From contig SCEG01000001.1 of the NCBI GenBank assembly GCA_004102805.1, forward strand, positions 1 to 64,000: a DNA stretch of 64,000 nucleotides, given 5' to 3'. This document shows, piece after piece, positions 33,317 through 41,941 of this stretch. A program made the translations under genes and the position numbers. Within the stretch, counting starts at the first letter, position 1; every line of letters begins with the position of its first letter. This stretch comes from Muribaculaceae bacterium Isolate-002 (NCI). Lineage in GTDB: Bacteria; Bacteroidota; Bacteroidia; Bacteroidales; Muribaculaceae. The notes below the pieces were generated by a model. The model searched no databases and was not told where the DNA came from. It was given only the letters and a program-made list of their open reading frames with translations.

Positions 33317-34348
33317 TCAGTCAGGGTAGATGGCGGCTTTTATTATGTTGTCGGATTTGTCGGCGAAGATGCTGTAGGCTTCGTTGATGCGGCTCAGAGG
33401 AAATGTGTGGGTTATCAGTGGGGTAGTATCGATTTTGCCGATGGATATCAGTTGCATTATTTTGTCGCAGTCGCATGCGTCGACGCCGCCTGTTTTGAAA
33501 GTCAGGTTTTTACCGTACATCATCGGCAGAGGCAATGTCTGGTTGCTTTCGTAAAGCGCCACTATTGTTACTGTCGCATTCGGTCGTGCGTGTAGCCATG
33601 CCATCTGAAACGTGTCGGTGCCGCCTGCCACTTCTATCACCCGGTCGGCGCCGCGGTTATCGGTGAGGGCGCGCACAGTCTCTCCGCATTGCTCCGGTGT
33701 GACGGCGATTGCCTGCGGATAATGCTCGCTGACGAAGCGGCGGCGGCTCTCGTCGGGCTCGCAGACTATGATATTGCGGGGTGTGTAAAGCCGCACGCAT
33801 TCAAGTGTGCACAGTCCGGTGGGGCCGGCTCCTATAATCAGCACGGTGTCTTCTTCCGATATTTCAGATATCTTTGCCGCCCAATATCCTGTGGCGAGTA
33901 TGTCGCCGACGAAGAGCGCACTGCTGTCGCTGACATTGTCGGGGATGGGAGTAAGGCCGTTGTCGGCGAAGGGCACGCGCACATATTCTGCCTGGCCTCC
34001 GTCTATTCGGCAACCGAGTTTCCATCCGCCTGACGTGCAGTTGTTGACATAGCCTCGGCGGCAATAAAAGCACTCGCCGCAATATGTCTCCACGTTGACA
34101 GCCACGCGGTCGCCGGGACGCACTTTCGTTACATCCCGGCCGACCGCTTCCACAATGCCTGTCATCTCATGGCCGACAGTAACGCCGGGCACAGCCTGCG
34201 GCACGGCGCCGTGCATGATATGCAGGTCGGAAGAGCATATACTTGCAAGTGTGACCCTGACAATGGCGTCGGCAGGGTCGACAATCTGTGGCTTCGGCTT
34301 GTCGGTGAGTTTGAATTTGCCCGGAGCTGTGAAGGTTAGAGCTTTCAT
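33317..34348 (-). CDS. Zinc-dependent alcohol dehydrogenase
   Basis: Medium-chain dehydrogenase of 343 residues oxidising an alcohol or polyol with NAD(P). The catalytic zinc site is in ICSSDLHIMHG and GHEMTGIVE, and the structural zinc site in YCGECFYCRRGYVNNC has four cysteines. The Rossmann motif IGAGPTGLC binds the cofactor. The substrate cannot be read from sequence; it resembles sorbitol/threonine-dehydrogenase-type proteins. It lies 24 bp after a nitroreductase gene, the last of a three-gene operon with DUF4251 and nitroreductase. Confidence 0.9.
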   Translation of the reverse strand: MKALTFTAPGKFKLTDKPKPQIVDPADAIVRVTLASICSSDLHIMHGAVPQAVPGVTVGHEMTGIVEAVGRDVTKVRPGDRVAVNVETYCGECFYCRRGYVNNCTSGGWKLGCRIDGGQAEYVRVPFADNGLTPIPDNVSDSSALFVGDILATGYWAAKISEISEEDTVLIIGAGPTGLCTLECVRLYTPRNIIVCEPDESRRRFVSEHYPQAIAVTPEQCGETVRALTDNRGADRVIEVAGGTDTFQMAWLHARPNATVTIVALYESNQTLPLPMMYGKNLTFKTGGVDACDCDKIMQLISIGKIDTTPLITHTFPLSRINEAYSIFADKSDNIIKAAIYPD

Positions 34349-34372
34349 TGTGTCGGCGGTTATTATTTTCGG

Positions 34373-35008
34373 TTACTTTGTCTCGAATTCAAATCCGACA
34401 GGGTTGTTGAGTATTGCGATATGATTTTCCGGCAGATTTAGCAGGGTGATGATTTCGGCTGATTTCATCATGCCGCGCGGCACGGTGGCAAAGCCCAGGC
34501 CGGCGCATGCCACAGATATGTTCTCGCTTACAATGCCTGCGTCGGCCGAAGCCATCATCAGTGCCCTCTCGTCGATTTTGTCGAATTTTGACATGTCGGC
34601 AATCATAACGATGCTGACGGGTGCGACATTGACAGATTCCTGGCCGGCAGCGACAAGATTGCGATAATCGCCATCGACAACATGACGCAGAGAGTGGGTC
34701 GACGGCATATATTCGCTCACACCGTTTTTGTCGAAAACGAATAGCTTGATTTCCTGTAGGTTGCGGCATGACGGTGCTGTCTGCCGGCCGTCGGGACGGT
34801 TTTGTCCCTTCGCAGCCCACAGGATATTGCCGAGCTGCTGTCGTGACAGTTCCTTTTCGCTGAAGTTTCTTATTGACCTGCGGTTGGCGAGGGCTTCCAT
34901 TACAGGAGCGCCTGCCGATTTTTCCGGAGCCAGCATTGATATCTCCTCTCCTGACATGGTTATGGCTGAAAATACGATTGTAGCCGTTGCAAAGATATAT
35001 CTGATCAT
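34373..35008 (-). CDS. Exported nitroreductase-family FMN protein
   Basis: A 211-residue flavoprotein. An N-terminal hydrophobic segment (about residues 1-20) looks like a signal peptide, unusual for nitroreductases and suggesting a periplasmic location. The SagB-type core follows: NRRSIRNFSEKELSRQQLGN, LWAAKGQNRPDGRQTAPSCR, and the late AGLGFATVPRG. FMN binding is typical of the family; the physiological substrate is unknown. It lies 29 bp after DUF4251 and 24 bp before the alcohol dehydrogenase, a likely operon. Confidence 0.87.
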   Translation of the reverse strand: MIRYIFATATIVFSAITMSGEEISMLAPEKSAGAPVMEALANRRSIRNFSEKELSRQQLGNILWAAKGQNRPDGRQTAPSCRNLQEIKLFVFDKNGVSEYMPSTHSLRHVVDGDYRNLVAAGQESVNVAPVSIVMIADMSKFDKIDERALMMASADAGIVSENISVACAGLGFATVPRGMMKSAEIITLLNLPENHIAILNNPVGFEFETK

Positions 35009-35037
35009 ATACGTTTCTTATGAGACGGATGGCTTAG

Positions 35038-35577
35038 TTAGAATGAGCGGCCTTGAAAGTAGTCGGCGCCGAGGGCTTTGATTTCGCCGTTGAGTGTGGC
35101 GCGGCTTCGGTTGAAGGTTGCGTTGACTGTGGCTTCAGCTTTGTTGCTTCCTTTGTAGAGAAGGATGCGGACGTCAGTTGAGCCGACAGGAGCAGACAGG
35201 CGGTAGGTGACTGTGACATCGCCGTTTTTGGCTGTTTTCATTTCATAGTTGGAGATGTCTCCTGTCACGGTTATGCCTCCAAGACTGTTGGGGCCTCCGC
35301 CGATTCGCGGTGATATCTGCACTACTCCCGTCTGCGTGTCGACAAGTATGAAATTGGTGTTGTCTGACACGTTGATGATGGGGGAGTGGTTGATGGTTAT
35401 GCGGTCGGCGGTGAGCACAAATTTCCGGTGTTTCAGTTGTAGTTGGGCAACGTTGTTTGCTACGGAGTCTACGTAGGCCTTCTGAGCGGAGTCGGCTGAT
35501 GTTTTGCAGCTGCTTGTCGATGTCATCGCTGCGATTACAGCCGCCATTGCGATTACGGATAAGAGATAGCGTTTCAT
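35038..35577 (-). CDS. DUF4251 lipoprotein
   Basis: A 179-residue protein of the DUF4251 family, common in Bacteroidetes and of unknown function. A signal peptide with lipobox TSSC (cysteine near residue 24) is followed by the family stretch HRKFVLTADRITINHSPIIN, then SDNTNFILVDTQTGVVQISP and ITVTGDISNYEMKTAKNGDV. A beta-rich fold is likely. It is the first gene of an operon with the exported nitroreductase and the alcohol dehydrogenase, so it may localise or assist them. Confidence 0.88.
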   Translation of the reverse strand: MKRYLLSVIAMAAVIAAMTSTSSCKTSADSAQKAYVDSVANNVAQLQLKHRKFVLTADRITINHSPIINVSDNTNFILVDTQTGVVQISPRIGGGPNSLGGITVTGDISNYEMKTAKNGDVTVTYRLSAPVGSTDVRILLYKGSNKAEATVNATFNRSRATLNGEIKALGADYFQGRSF

Positions 35578-35600
35578 GATTTTATATATTTTATATAATA

Positions 35601-35645
35601 AAAACTACGCTATGCGGTGATTTGTTGTCGCGAAGCATAGCGTAG
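35601..35645 (-). terminator. Terminator after bamD-rpoZ
   Basis: CTACGCTATGC (35605-35615) and GCATAGCGTAG (35635-35645) pair perfectly. On the minus strand the hairpin is followed by TTTTTATTATAT. It lies about 90 bases beyond the rpoZ stop, just upstream of the DUF4251 gene. Confidence 0.8.
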
Positions 35646-35736
35646 CAGATTTTACGGCGATAGTGATCGCATTATTGTTGTGTCGCAGGTCAGGCAGGAG
35701 CTTGATATTGCCTGGTCACCGCCATGACCGGTGAAA

Positions 35737-36072
35737 TCAGTCGAGATTGAGTTTCTCCTTGGCCGGATTGCGGTAATGGATTTTTCCTTCGATATATTCC
35801 TGGGCTGCAATCAAGGTGGGCTTGGGGAGTTTCTCGTAGTAGCGTGATACTTCGGCCTGCTCGCGGTTTTCCGAAACCTCTTCGTTGGTTTCGTTGCAAG
35901 GTGCGAACTCCTGAAGTTTTTTATCGAGGTCGTGTTTGATTTCGCCGGCAATCTGGTTGGCGCGTTTGGCGATGATGCACACGGTTTCATAGACGTTGCC
36001 GGTGTCCTTTGACATTTCTATCATGTCGCGGGTCACGGTGTTGATGGGGGCGTTAGTCTTTTTGTAATCCAT
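35737..36072 (-). CDS. rpoZ: RNA polymerase omega subunit (Bacteroidetes Rpb6-like)
   Basis: A 111-residue protein matching the Bacteroidetes omega/Rpb6 family that helps assemble RNA polymerase. The family stretch DYKKTNAPINTVTRDMIEMS near the N-terminus is followed by YETVCIIAKRANQIAGEIKH, the conserved helix of omega, and the C-terminal PTLIAAQEYIEGKIHYRNP. It follows bamD by 55 bp. The enterobacterial RpoZ is shorter and differs here, as expected for this phylum. Confidence 0.85.
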   Translation of the reverse strand: MDYKKTNAPINTVTRDMIEMSKDTGNVYETVCIIAKRANQIAGEIKHDLDKKLQEFAPCNETNEEVSENREQAEVSRYYEKLPKPTLIAAQEYIEGKIHYRNPAKEKLNLD

Positions 36073-36127
36073 TTTGTTTATAGTGTTTTACTGTTTTTAT
36101 ATCTGTATGGCCTGGGGCAGGCACTGT

Positions 36128-36928
36128 TTATTCCTTTACGTGTTTGCGGGCGATTTTGTAGATGTTGTCGGCCTCCTCGCGGTTCGCTCCGTCGGGATAA
36201 TTGTTGATGAAGCTGAAATATTCGTCAATCACATCGCGGTAGCGGTCGGCTTTTTTCTCTTCGATGCTCTGTGATGCAATTTGATAGCGCGATTTGAGTA
36301 TGAGCATCTCCAGCTCTTCCTTATATTTTGAATAGGGATATTCCTTGACGGCGTTTTTTGCCACGATGATGGCGCTGTCATAGTTGTTTCCCAGATAATT
36401 GCCGAGGTTGTAATAAAGCTGTGCATTTTGCAGCTCCTTGAGTGTCAGCTTGTCCTGAAGCTCAAAGATAGCGTTTTGGGCGATAGAGACGCGTTCGCTG
36501 CGGGGGAAGTAGTCAAGAAATCCCTGAAGCTCCTCGATTGCCTTGATTGTGCCCGACTGGTCGAGCTGAGACTCGGGGGAATCAAGATAGTAGGCGTAGC
36601 CGGCATAGAAGCGCGCAAGCTCCGTGTAGGAGCCTTTGGGATAACGCTGGTAGTAGCTTTGGAAATAGGCTGCGGCATCAAGATATTCCTTGTTCTCATA
36701 GTGGCTGAGACCGAGCAGATAAAGCGACTCTTCGGCTTTCTGCGAGCCTTTGAACACCGCTACCACATCTTTGAGCAGGGTGTAGGCCTGGACATAGCGC
36801 CCCTCTTCAAAAGCACGCTTGGCGTAGTCGAATTTCACATCGGGATCCGGACTTTTCTGCACGCGCTGGTATTCGCCGCACGAGGCAAGCACAAGAGCCA
36901 GAAGTGAGAATATAAATAGTTTACGCAT
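36128..36928 (-). CDS. bamD: Outer-membrane assembly lipoprotein BamD
   Basis: Lipoprotein subunit of the BAM complex that inserts beta-barrel proteins into the outer membrane. The ATG at 36928 gives a signal peptide with lipobox LASC (cysteine near residue 17); a longer frame upstream has no signal-like start. Five TPR repeats fill the rest, for example DYAKRAFEEGRYVQAYTLLK, AEESLYLLGLSHYENKEYLD and AAYFQSYYQRYPKG. The 266-residue length fits the family. It is co-transcribed with rpoZ and diverges from the PASTA gene. Confidence 0.93.
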   Translation of the reverse strand: MRKLFIFSLLALVLASCGEYQRVQKSPDPDVKFDYAKRAFEEGRYVQAYTLLKDVVAVFKGSQKAEESLYLLGLSHYENKEYLDAAAYFQSYYQRYPKGSYTELARFYAGYAYYLDSPESQLDQSGTIKAIEELQGFLDYFPRSERVSIAQNAIFELQDKLTLKELQNAQLYYNLGNYLGNNYDSAIIVAKNAVKEYPYSKYKEELEMLILKSRYQIASQSIEEKKADRYRDVIDEYFSFINNYPDGANREEADNIYKIARKHVKE

Positions 36929-37106
36929 GATGAAATTTCTTGTCATATAATAGTCTGATAGACAGTGGTCTGGCTGTCGCAAGCGATGGCGATGCGCCGG
37001 GATGCCGACTGTTCAAGTCGCAAAGTTAATAATTTGTCGGCAAAAATCAATGCTCATGATACTAAAAGATGTTTAAAAAGTGGCGTGTATATAAATGACG
37101 TGCATT

Positions 37107-37140
37107 TTTGCTGATAAATCAGGGAAAAGTAGTACTTTTG
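37107..37140 (+). promoter_or_regulatory. Promoter of the PASTA-rluD unit
   Basis: TTTG (37107-37110), a 22-bp spacer and TACTTTTG (37133-37140) fit the Bacteroidales pattern, though the spacing is slightly long. The start codon follows about 25 bases later. Confidence 0.55.
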
Positions 37141-37164
37141 TGGAAACAATGAACTTATACGTAT

Positions 37165-37818
37165 ATGTCAGGAAATAAAATAGGAATAGTGCGCTTCTGG
37201 CACAAGCACCCGGTGCTGATGAATTTTCTTGCGATAGTTGTTTTGGCTGTGCTTATGGTGTGGCTTGTAGGTGTTGTGTTTCTCAACTACTGGACCCGCC
37301 ACGGCGAGGAAATGGAGATGCCTCAGGTCAAAAACCTCAATGTCACCGACGCTTCTCGCATACTCTCCGATGCCGAATTCGATGTCAGACTCGACTCTAT
37401 TTTCAGCAGCGATGTGGCTCCGGGCACGGTCGTGCGCCAGATACCACCTGAAAACTCGATGGTTAAAAAAGGGGGCACTGCCTATCTTACCTACGTGTGC
37501 TACACTACGAAAAAAGCCAAAGTGCCTGATTTTGTCGACGGTTCGGCTGCTGCCGCGCTGTCTAACTTCAAGTCGCGCGGATTTGAAAACATAGAGGTGG
37601 CTGAAGTGCCCGCCGAGCAGAATGACCTTGTGCTGGGAGCAACCTATAACGGTCTCGAACTGAAGCCCGGAATGGAGATTCCCATCAATGCGCGCATTGT
37701 AATCAAAGTGGGTGTGAGCTCGCGCACCGCCATCGACTACGGTGATGTAAATCCCGAGGATTCAGATGCGGAATTCATAGAAGACCTTTTTGACGATGGA
37801 TCCGGATATGATAACTGA
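37165..37818 (+). CDS. Membrane-anchored PASTA-domain protein
   Basis: A 217-residue protein with one N-terminal membrane segment (about residues 16-38). Two or three PASTA repeats follow: VKNLNVTDASRILSDAEFDV with PGTVVRQIPPENSMVKKG, and VPDFVDGSAAAALSNFKSRG with GLELKPGMEIPINARIV. PASTA domains bind muropeptides in other phyla. Here there is no kinase or transpeptidase domain, so this is a stand-alone anchor protein as often seen next to rluD in Bacteroidetes. The rluD start follows 1 base after its stop. A periplasmic cell-wall-binding role is inferred. Confidence 0.88.
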   Translation: MSGNKIGIVRFWHKHPVLMNFLAIVVLAVLMVWLVGVVFLNYWTRHGEEMEMPQVKNLNVTDASRILSDAEFDVRLDSIFSSDVAPGTVVRQIPPENSMVKKGGTAYLTYVCYTTKKAKVPDFVDGSAAAALSNFKSRGFENIEVAEVPAEQNDLVLGATYNGLELKPGMEIPINARIVIKVGVSSRTAIDYGDVNPEDSDAEFIEDLFDDGSGYDN

Positions 37819-37819
37819 A

Positions 37820-38902
37820 ATGGACTTTGACGCAGACGCTCTTGATGAAGCGACCGGTCGCGACGCCGACGCCGATGAGCTCGATGACGCCGATGACACC
37901 GGAGCGCGCTATGAGCATTTCAGGTTCGTGGCCGACAAAGGGCAGGCTCTGCTGCGTGTGGATAAATTTCTCGTCGAAAGGATGCAGAAATCCTCACGCA
38001 ACCGCATTCAGCAGGCTGCGCAGGCCGGATGTATACTTGTCAACGGCACTGCGGTAAAATCAAACTATCGGGTGAAACCGCTCGACGTCGTGTCGATAGT
38101 GATGGATCGCCCGCGCTACGAATGCGAGATTATCGCCGAGGATATTCCTATCGACATTGTGTATGAAGATGACGACTTGCTCGTGGTCAACAAGCAGCCG
38201 GGGCTGGTGGTGCATCCCGGACACGGAAACTATCACGGCACACTTGTCAACGCTCTCGCCTGGCATTTCCGCGACAATCCCGACTACGATGTCTCTGACC
38301 CTCGCATGGGGCTGGTGCACCGTATCGACAAAGACACCTCCGGACTCCTCGTCGTGGCCAAGACCCCTGATGCAAAGACATCTCTCGGCAAGCAGTTTTT
38401 CAACAAGACGACCAAACGCGAGTATGTGGCCGTTGTGTGGGGCATACCTGATCCTGCCGCCGGACGCATCGAGGGCAATATCGGCCGCTCTCTGAAAGAC
38501 CGCCTGCAGATGGCGGTCTTTCCCGACGGAAGCCAGGGCAAGCATGCCGTCACCCACTATGAGGTAATCGAACCGCTGGGATATGTGTCGGTGGTGAAGT
38601 GTGTGCTTGAGACAGGCCGCACGCACCAGATACGCGTCCACATGAAGCATATCGGGCATCCGCTGCTCAACGACTCCCGTTACGGCGGTGACGAAATACT
38701 CCGCGGACAGCGCACATCGAGCTACCGTAAGTTTGTGGAAAACTGCTTTGATATATGTCCGCGACAGGCACTCCATGCCCGCACGCTCGGTTTTGTGCAT
38801 CCACGCACAGGCAAAGAGATGTTCTTTTCATCTGAAGTGCCCGCCGACATGACCCGCATGATCGAGCGCTGGCGCACAATCGACGCCGCATCGGCCCGAT
38901 GA
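37820..38902 (+). CDS. rluD: 23S rRNA pseudouridine synthase (RluD-type)
   Basis: Isomerises uridines in 23S rRNA helix 69 to pseudouridine. The S4 RNA-binding domain (about residues 40-95, LRVDKFLVERMQKSSRNRIQ) precedes the catalytic domain, with the active aspartate in HRIDKDTSGLLVVAK and the RluD-type RTHQIRVHMKHIGHPLLND. The ATG at 37820 is one base after the PASTA stop; other in-frame ATGs at 37790-37808 would overlap that gene. The first about 25 residues are unusually acidic (DFDADALDEATGRDADADEL). It is co-transcribed with the PASTA gene. Confidence 0.93.
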   Translation: MDFDADALDEATGRDADADELDDADDTGARYEHFRFVADKGQALLRVDKFLVERMQKSSRNRIQQAAQAGCILVNGTAVKSNYRVKPLDVVSIVMDRPRYECEIIAEDIPIDIVYEDDDLLVVNKQPGLVVHPGHGNYHGTLVNALAWHFRDNPDYDVSDPRMGLVHRIDKDTSGLLVVAKTPDAKTSLGKQFFNKTTKREYVAVVWGIPDPAAGRIEGNIGRSLKDRLQMAVFPDGSQGKHAVTHYEVIEPLGYVSVVKCVLETGRTHQIRVHMKHIGHPLLNDSRYGGDEILRGQRTSSYRKFVENCFDICPRQALHARTLGFVHPRTGKEMFFSSEVPADMTRMIERWRTIDAASAR

Positions 38903-38954
38903 CCTGTGCCAATCGGCTCACCTCCTGATTAATATGCCTATGAGGGTGTTGTGT

Positions 38955-40034
38955 TTACGACAGCATCATCGACATGAACGGGCGCGCCGTGGGCAGTGAG
39001 AAAATCTCGCCCGTACGCGACGGGCTGAGCGCGATGGCTGTCAGCACCGGTATGTCGACATCGAGATTTACTTTCACATCCTTGTCATCGTAGTCTGTTA
39101 CGGTCACTTTTCCGTCGGCTATGATGAATATGGCATTGTTCTGTGGTATGATCGGGTCGGTTACACGGATATTCTGCCGCAGTGAGGGGGTGATGGCGGC
39201 GTCGGTCTCCAGCAGAGCCTTTACATTGACTATGCGGGCCATGCCGCGTGAAAATATACTGACCGGAGAATTACCTCCGGGATAAGCCTCAACCACAGTC
39301 ATGCGGTCGGGATAAAGTTCTGACAGCGCGTCGAGCACGGCGGCTTCGGCGTCATCGTCGGTGCTCGCTATCTCCCTGACCGATATGGTGTCGGACGATG
39401 CCGATGCCGAAGCCATCGACACGATGTCGCCCGACTCGACCGAGCGGGCCGTGACGATGCAGCCATTGTCAAGTTCGCTGTCAATCATTATCGTCTTGAA
39501 GTCGTCTTCGGTGTGGAGGAATGTAGCCTCACGCGCCGATGTCAGGCGGCGGTAGGCGGCGGCAAGTTCTGCCGGGTCATGGCCGGTCTTTTCGATGATA
39601 TATTGTGCTCCGTCGTGAGTGAAACGATGCCGTGCGGTGTAACGCTCCTCGCGGATATAAAATGTGGTGGCAAAACCGAAACGGTCGTAAAACCCGTACA
39701 GACGTCGGCTTGCAGGCTGTAGCGCCACTATGGTGTCGCCGCGGCGGCAGGCCTCTCTCAGCGCTTCGCCGATGAGATGCGACATGTGCCCTTTGCCTTG
39801 CACTCCGCGGGCTGTCGCGGCTCCGTAGATATATCCCGCAGGCATTATCGTGTCGCGATAAACCATGCTGTAGTGACGCAGCAGGAGCATGCTGACTATG
39901 CCCGTGCCGCTGTCGTCGGGTGTGACAAGCGCCTCGTCGTCGCGGTAGATGCGCGTGAAGACGTTGGTCATCCAGTTGCGCGAGTCGTTGAAACGGTCGC
40001 GCCACAATCGCCGTATTTCACTGATTTTGTCCAT
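38955..40034 (-). CDS. GNAT-family N-acetyltransferase (Eis-like two-domain type)
   Basis: A 359-residue protein. The N-terminal half is a GNAT fold with the acetyl-CoA loop region GYIYGAATARGVQGKGHMSH and LYGFYDRFGFATTFYIREER. The C-terminal half, ending TAIALSPSRTGEIFSLPTAR, resembles the SCP2-like domain that closes Eis-type acetyltransferases. Substrate unknown. It is the last gene of a minus-strand run Sua5, sugar transferase, CLC, GNAT, 77 bp after the CLC gene. RluD converges from the other side. Confidence 0.85.
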   Translation of the reverse strand: MDKISEIRRLWRDRFNDSRNWMTNVFTRIYRDDEALVTPDDSGTGIVSMLLLRHYSMVYRDTIMPAGYIYGAATARGVQGKGHMSHLIGEALREACRRGDTIVALQPASRRLYGFYDRFGFATTFYIREERYTARHRFTHDGAQYIIEKTGHDPAELAAAYRRLTSAREATFLHTEDDFKTIMIDSELDNGCIVTARSVESGDIVSMASASASSDTISVREIASTDDDAEAAVLDALSELYPDRMTVVEAYPGGNSPVSIFSRGMARIVNVKALLETDAAITPSLRQNIRVTDPIIPQNNAIFIIADGKVTVTDYDDKDVKVNLDVDIPVLTAIALSPSRTGEIFSLPTARPFMSMMLS

Positions 40035-40111
40035 TTACAATATAACGCGGAGCGGGGCGTGGTGTTCACGCTCCGCTCCGTATTTATCAGTCAGGCGCCG
40101 TCGATTGTGTG

Positions 40112-41911
40112 TCAGTCTTCCGAGTAGTGACGCAGTACGCGGCGGTAGGAGTTGAAAATCTTTGATTTCGACACGAAGCCCACATATTTGCCGTTCTCGA
40201 CCACTGGGAGGTTCCACGCTCCGGTGTCGTCAAACACTTTCATGACGGTCTCCATCGTCTGTCCGACCTCTATCATTGCCGGAGCCATTGACATGAACCG
40301 GCTGACATACATGCGTTTGTAAAGGTCGGGGCGGAACATGATGTTGCGAATATCGTCGAGAAGCACTATGCCGAGCAGTTTTCCATCGCCGTCGATGACC
40401 GGAAACAGATTGCGGTGCGAGCGGCTTATCACATCGACCATCTCCTTAAGATTCATCTCCGGACGTACGGGCAGAAAATCGGTCTCGATTACGGAATCCA
40501 TTTTGAGCAGTGTCAGCACGGCTTTGTCCTTGTGGTGTGTTATCAGTTCGCCGCGCTGGGCCAGACGCATTGTATAGATGCTGTAAGGCTCGAAAAACTT
40601 TATCGTCACATACGATATTGTCGATACGATGAGCAGCGGCAGGAACAGGGAGTAACCGCCGGTCATCTCGGCGGTAAGGAATATAGCCATCAGCGGGGCG
40701 TGCATCACACCGGCCATCACACCGGCCATGCCCATCAGGGCGAAGTTTTTGGTCGAAAGGTCGATGCCGAGACCGAGGTGATTGGCAAGAAACGCAAAGA
40801 AAAATCCGGCCATGCAGCCTACGTAGAGCGAGGGCGCGAACGTGCCTCCCACGCCGCCGCCGCCGTTTGTGGCCGATGTGGCAAATCCCTTTAGCAGCAC
40901 TATCATGCCGATGAAGCCGAGTATGAACCATGCGTTGTGGCCGTCGGAATAGAATATCGAGCCGTTGACTATCGACGATGTGTCGCCGTCAAGAAGGCCG
41001 TTGATTGCGCCGTAGCCTTCGCCGTAGAGAGGGGGGAAGAGGAATACGAGCACGGCAAGGATAGAGCCTCCGACGATGGTGCGCCTGAGCGGTGTGCCGA
41101 GACGTTTGCGGAAGAAATTCTCCATCATGTTCATCACCTTGGTGAAGTAGAGCGACACAAGTCCGCAGAACACCCCGAGCGCTATCACGAAAGGAATGCG
41201 CTGGGTAAAAAAGAGCTCGCTCTGCGTGAAGTCGAACTCCACGTTGTAGCCCGTGAACACGTAGGCCACGGTGGCGCCTGTGATTGAGGCGATGAGAAGA
41301 GGCATCACCGACACGGCCGTCAGGTCGAGCATCAGCACCTCAAGGGTGAACAGCAGTCCGGCTATCGGAGCCTTGAATATACCCGCGATACCTGCCGCCG
41401 CCCCGCAGCCTACAAGTATCATCAGCACCCGCGGCGACATGCGGAACAGCTGCCCGAGATTGGAGCCTACGGCGGCTCCGGTGTAGACAATCGGACCCTC
41501 GGCTCCCACCGACCCGCCGCAACCGATGGTGATGGAGCTGGCGATAAGCGACGAATACATGTTGTGTGGCTTCAGACGGCTCTTGTTCTGGGATATGGCA
41601 TAGAGCACGCGGGTGACGCCGTGCGAGATGTTGTCGCGCACGATATATCTCACAAACAGTCCGGCAAGCACGAGGCCTATGACTGGATATATCAGGTAGA
41701 TGTAGTTGCCTTCATTGATGCTGGCGTGGCCGGTGAGCTGACCGGCGATGAAATGTATGAGCCATTTGAGCACAAGAGCTGCAAATCCGCACAGAAGTCC
41801 GACAACGAATGCCAGTATCATGACAAACGTTTTCTCCTTGATGTGCCGCTCGCGCCATATCAGAAAGCGCATGAGCCATTGCGGTGTCTTTTGTAATTTT
41901 TTTTGTGTCAC
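40112..41911 (-). CDS. CLC-family chloride channel/antiporter with CBS domains
   Basis: A 599-residue membrane protein. About ten or more helices (residues about 30-440) carry the CLC selectivity motifs GCGGSVGAEGPIVYTG, with the gating glutamate in the GxEGP context, and GGVGGTFAPSLYVG. The glutamate suggests a Cl-/H+ exchanger rather than a pure channel, but this is inference. The C-terminal about 130 residues form a CBS pair (KMDSVIETDFLPVRPEMNLK, then VSRFMSMAPAMIEVGQTMET) that may bind nucleotides. It lies 30 bp after the sugar-transferase gene. Confidence 0.93.
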   Translation of the reverse strand: MTQKKLQKTPQWLMRFLIWRERHIKEKTFVMILAFVVGLLCGFAALVLKWLIHFIAGQLTGHASINEGNYIYLIYPVIGLVLAGLFVRYIVRDNISHGVTRVLYAISQNKSRLKPHNMYSSLIASSITIGCGGSVGAEGPIVYTGAAVGSNLGQLFRMSPRVLMILVGCGAAAGIAGIFKAPIAGLLFTLEVLMLDLTAVSVMPLLIASITGATVAYVFTGYNVEFDFTQSELFFTQRIPFVIALGVFCGLVSLYFTKVMNMMENFFRKRLGTPLRRTIVGGSILAVLVFLFPPLYGEGYGAINGLLDGDTSSIVNGSIFYSDGHNAWFILGFIGMIVLLKGFATSATNGGGGVGGTFAPSLYVGCMAGFFFAFLANHLGLGIDLSTKNFALMGMAGVMAGVMHAPLMAIFLTAEMTGGYSLFLPLLIVSTISYVTIKFFEPYSIYTMRLAQRGELITHHKDKAVLTLLKMDSVIETDFLPVRPEMNLKEMVDVISRSHRNLFPVIDGDGKLLGIVLLDDIRNIMFRPDLYKRMYVSRFMSMAPAMIEVGQTMETVMKVFDDTGAWNLPVVENGKYVGFVSKSKIFNSYRRVLRHYSED

Positions 41912-41941
41912 GTCAATAGATTTTTATTGTTGTCGCCTATG

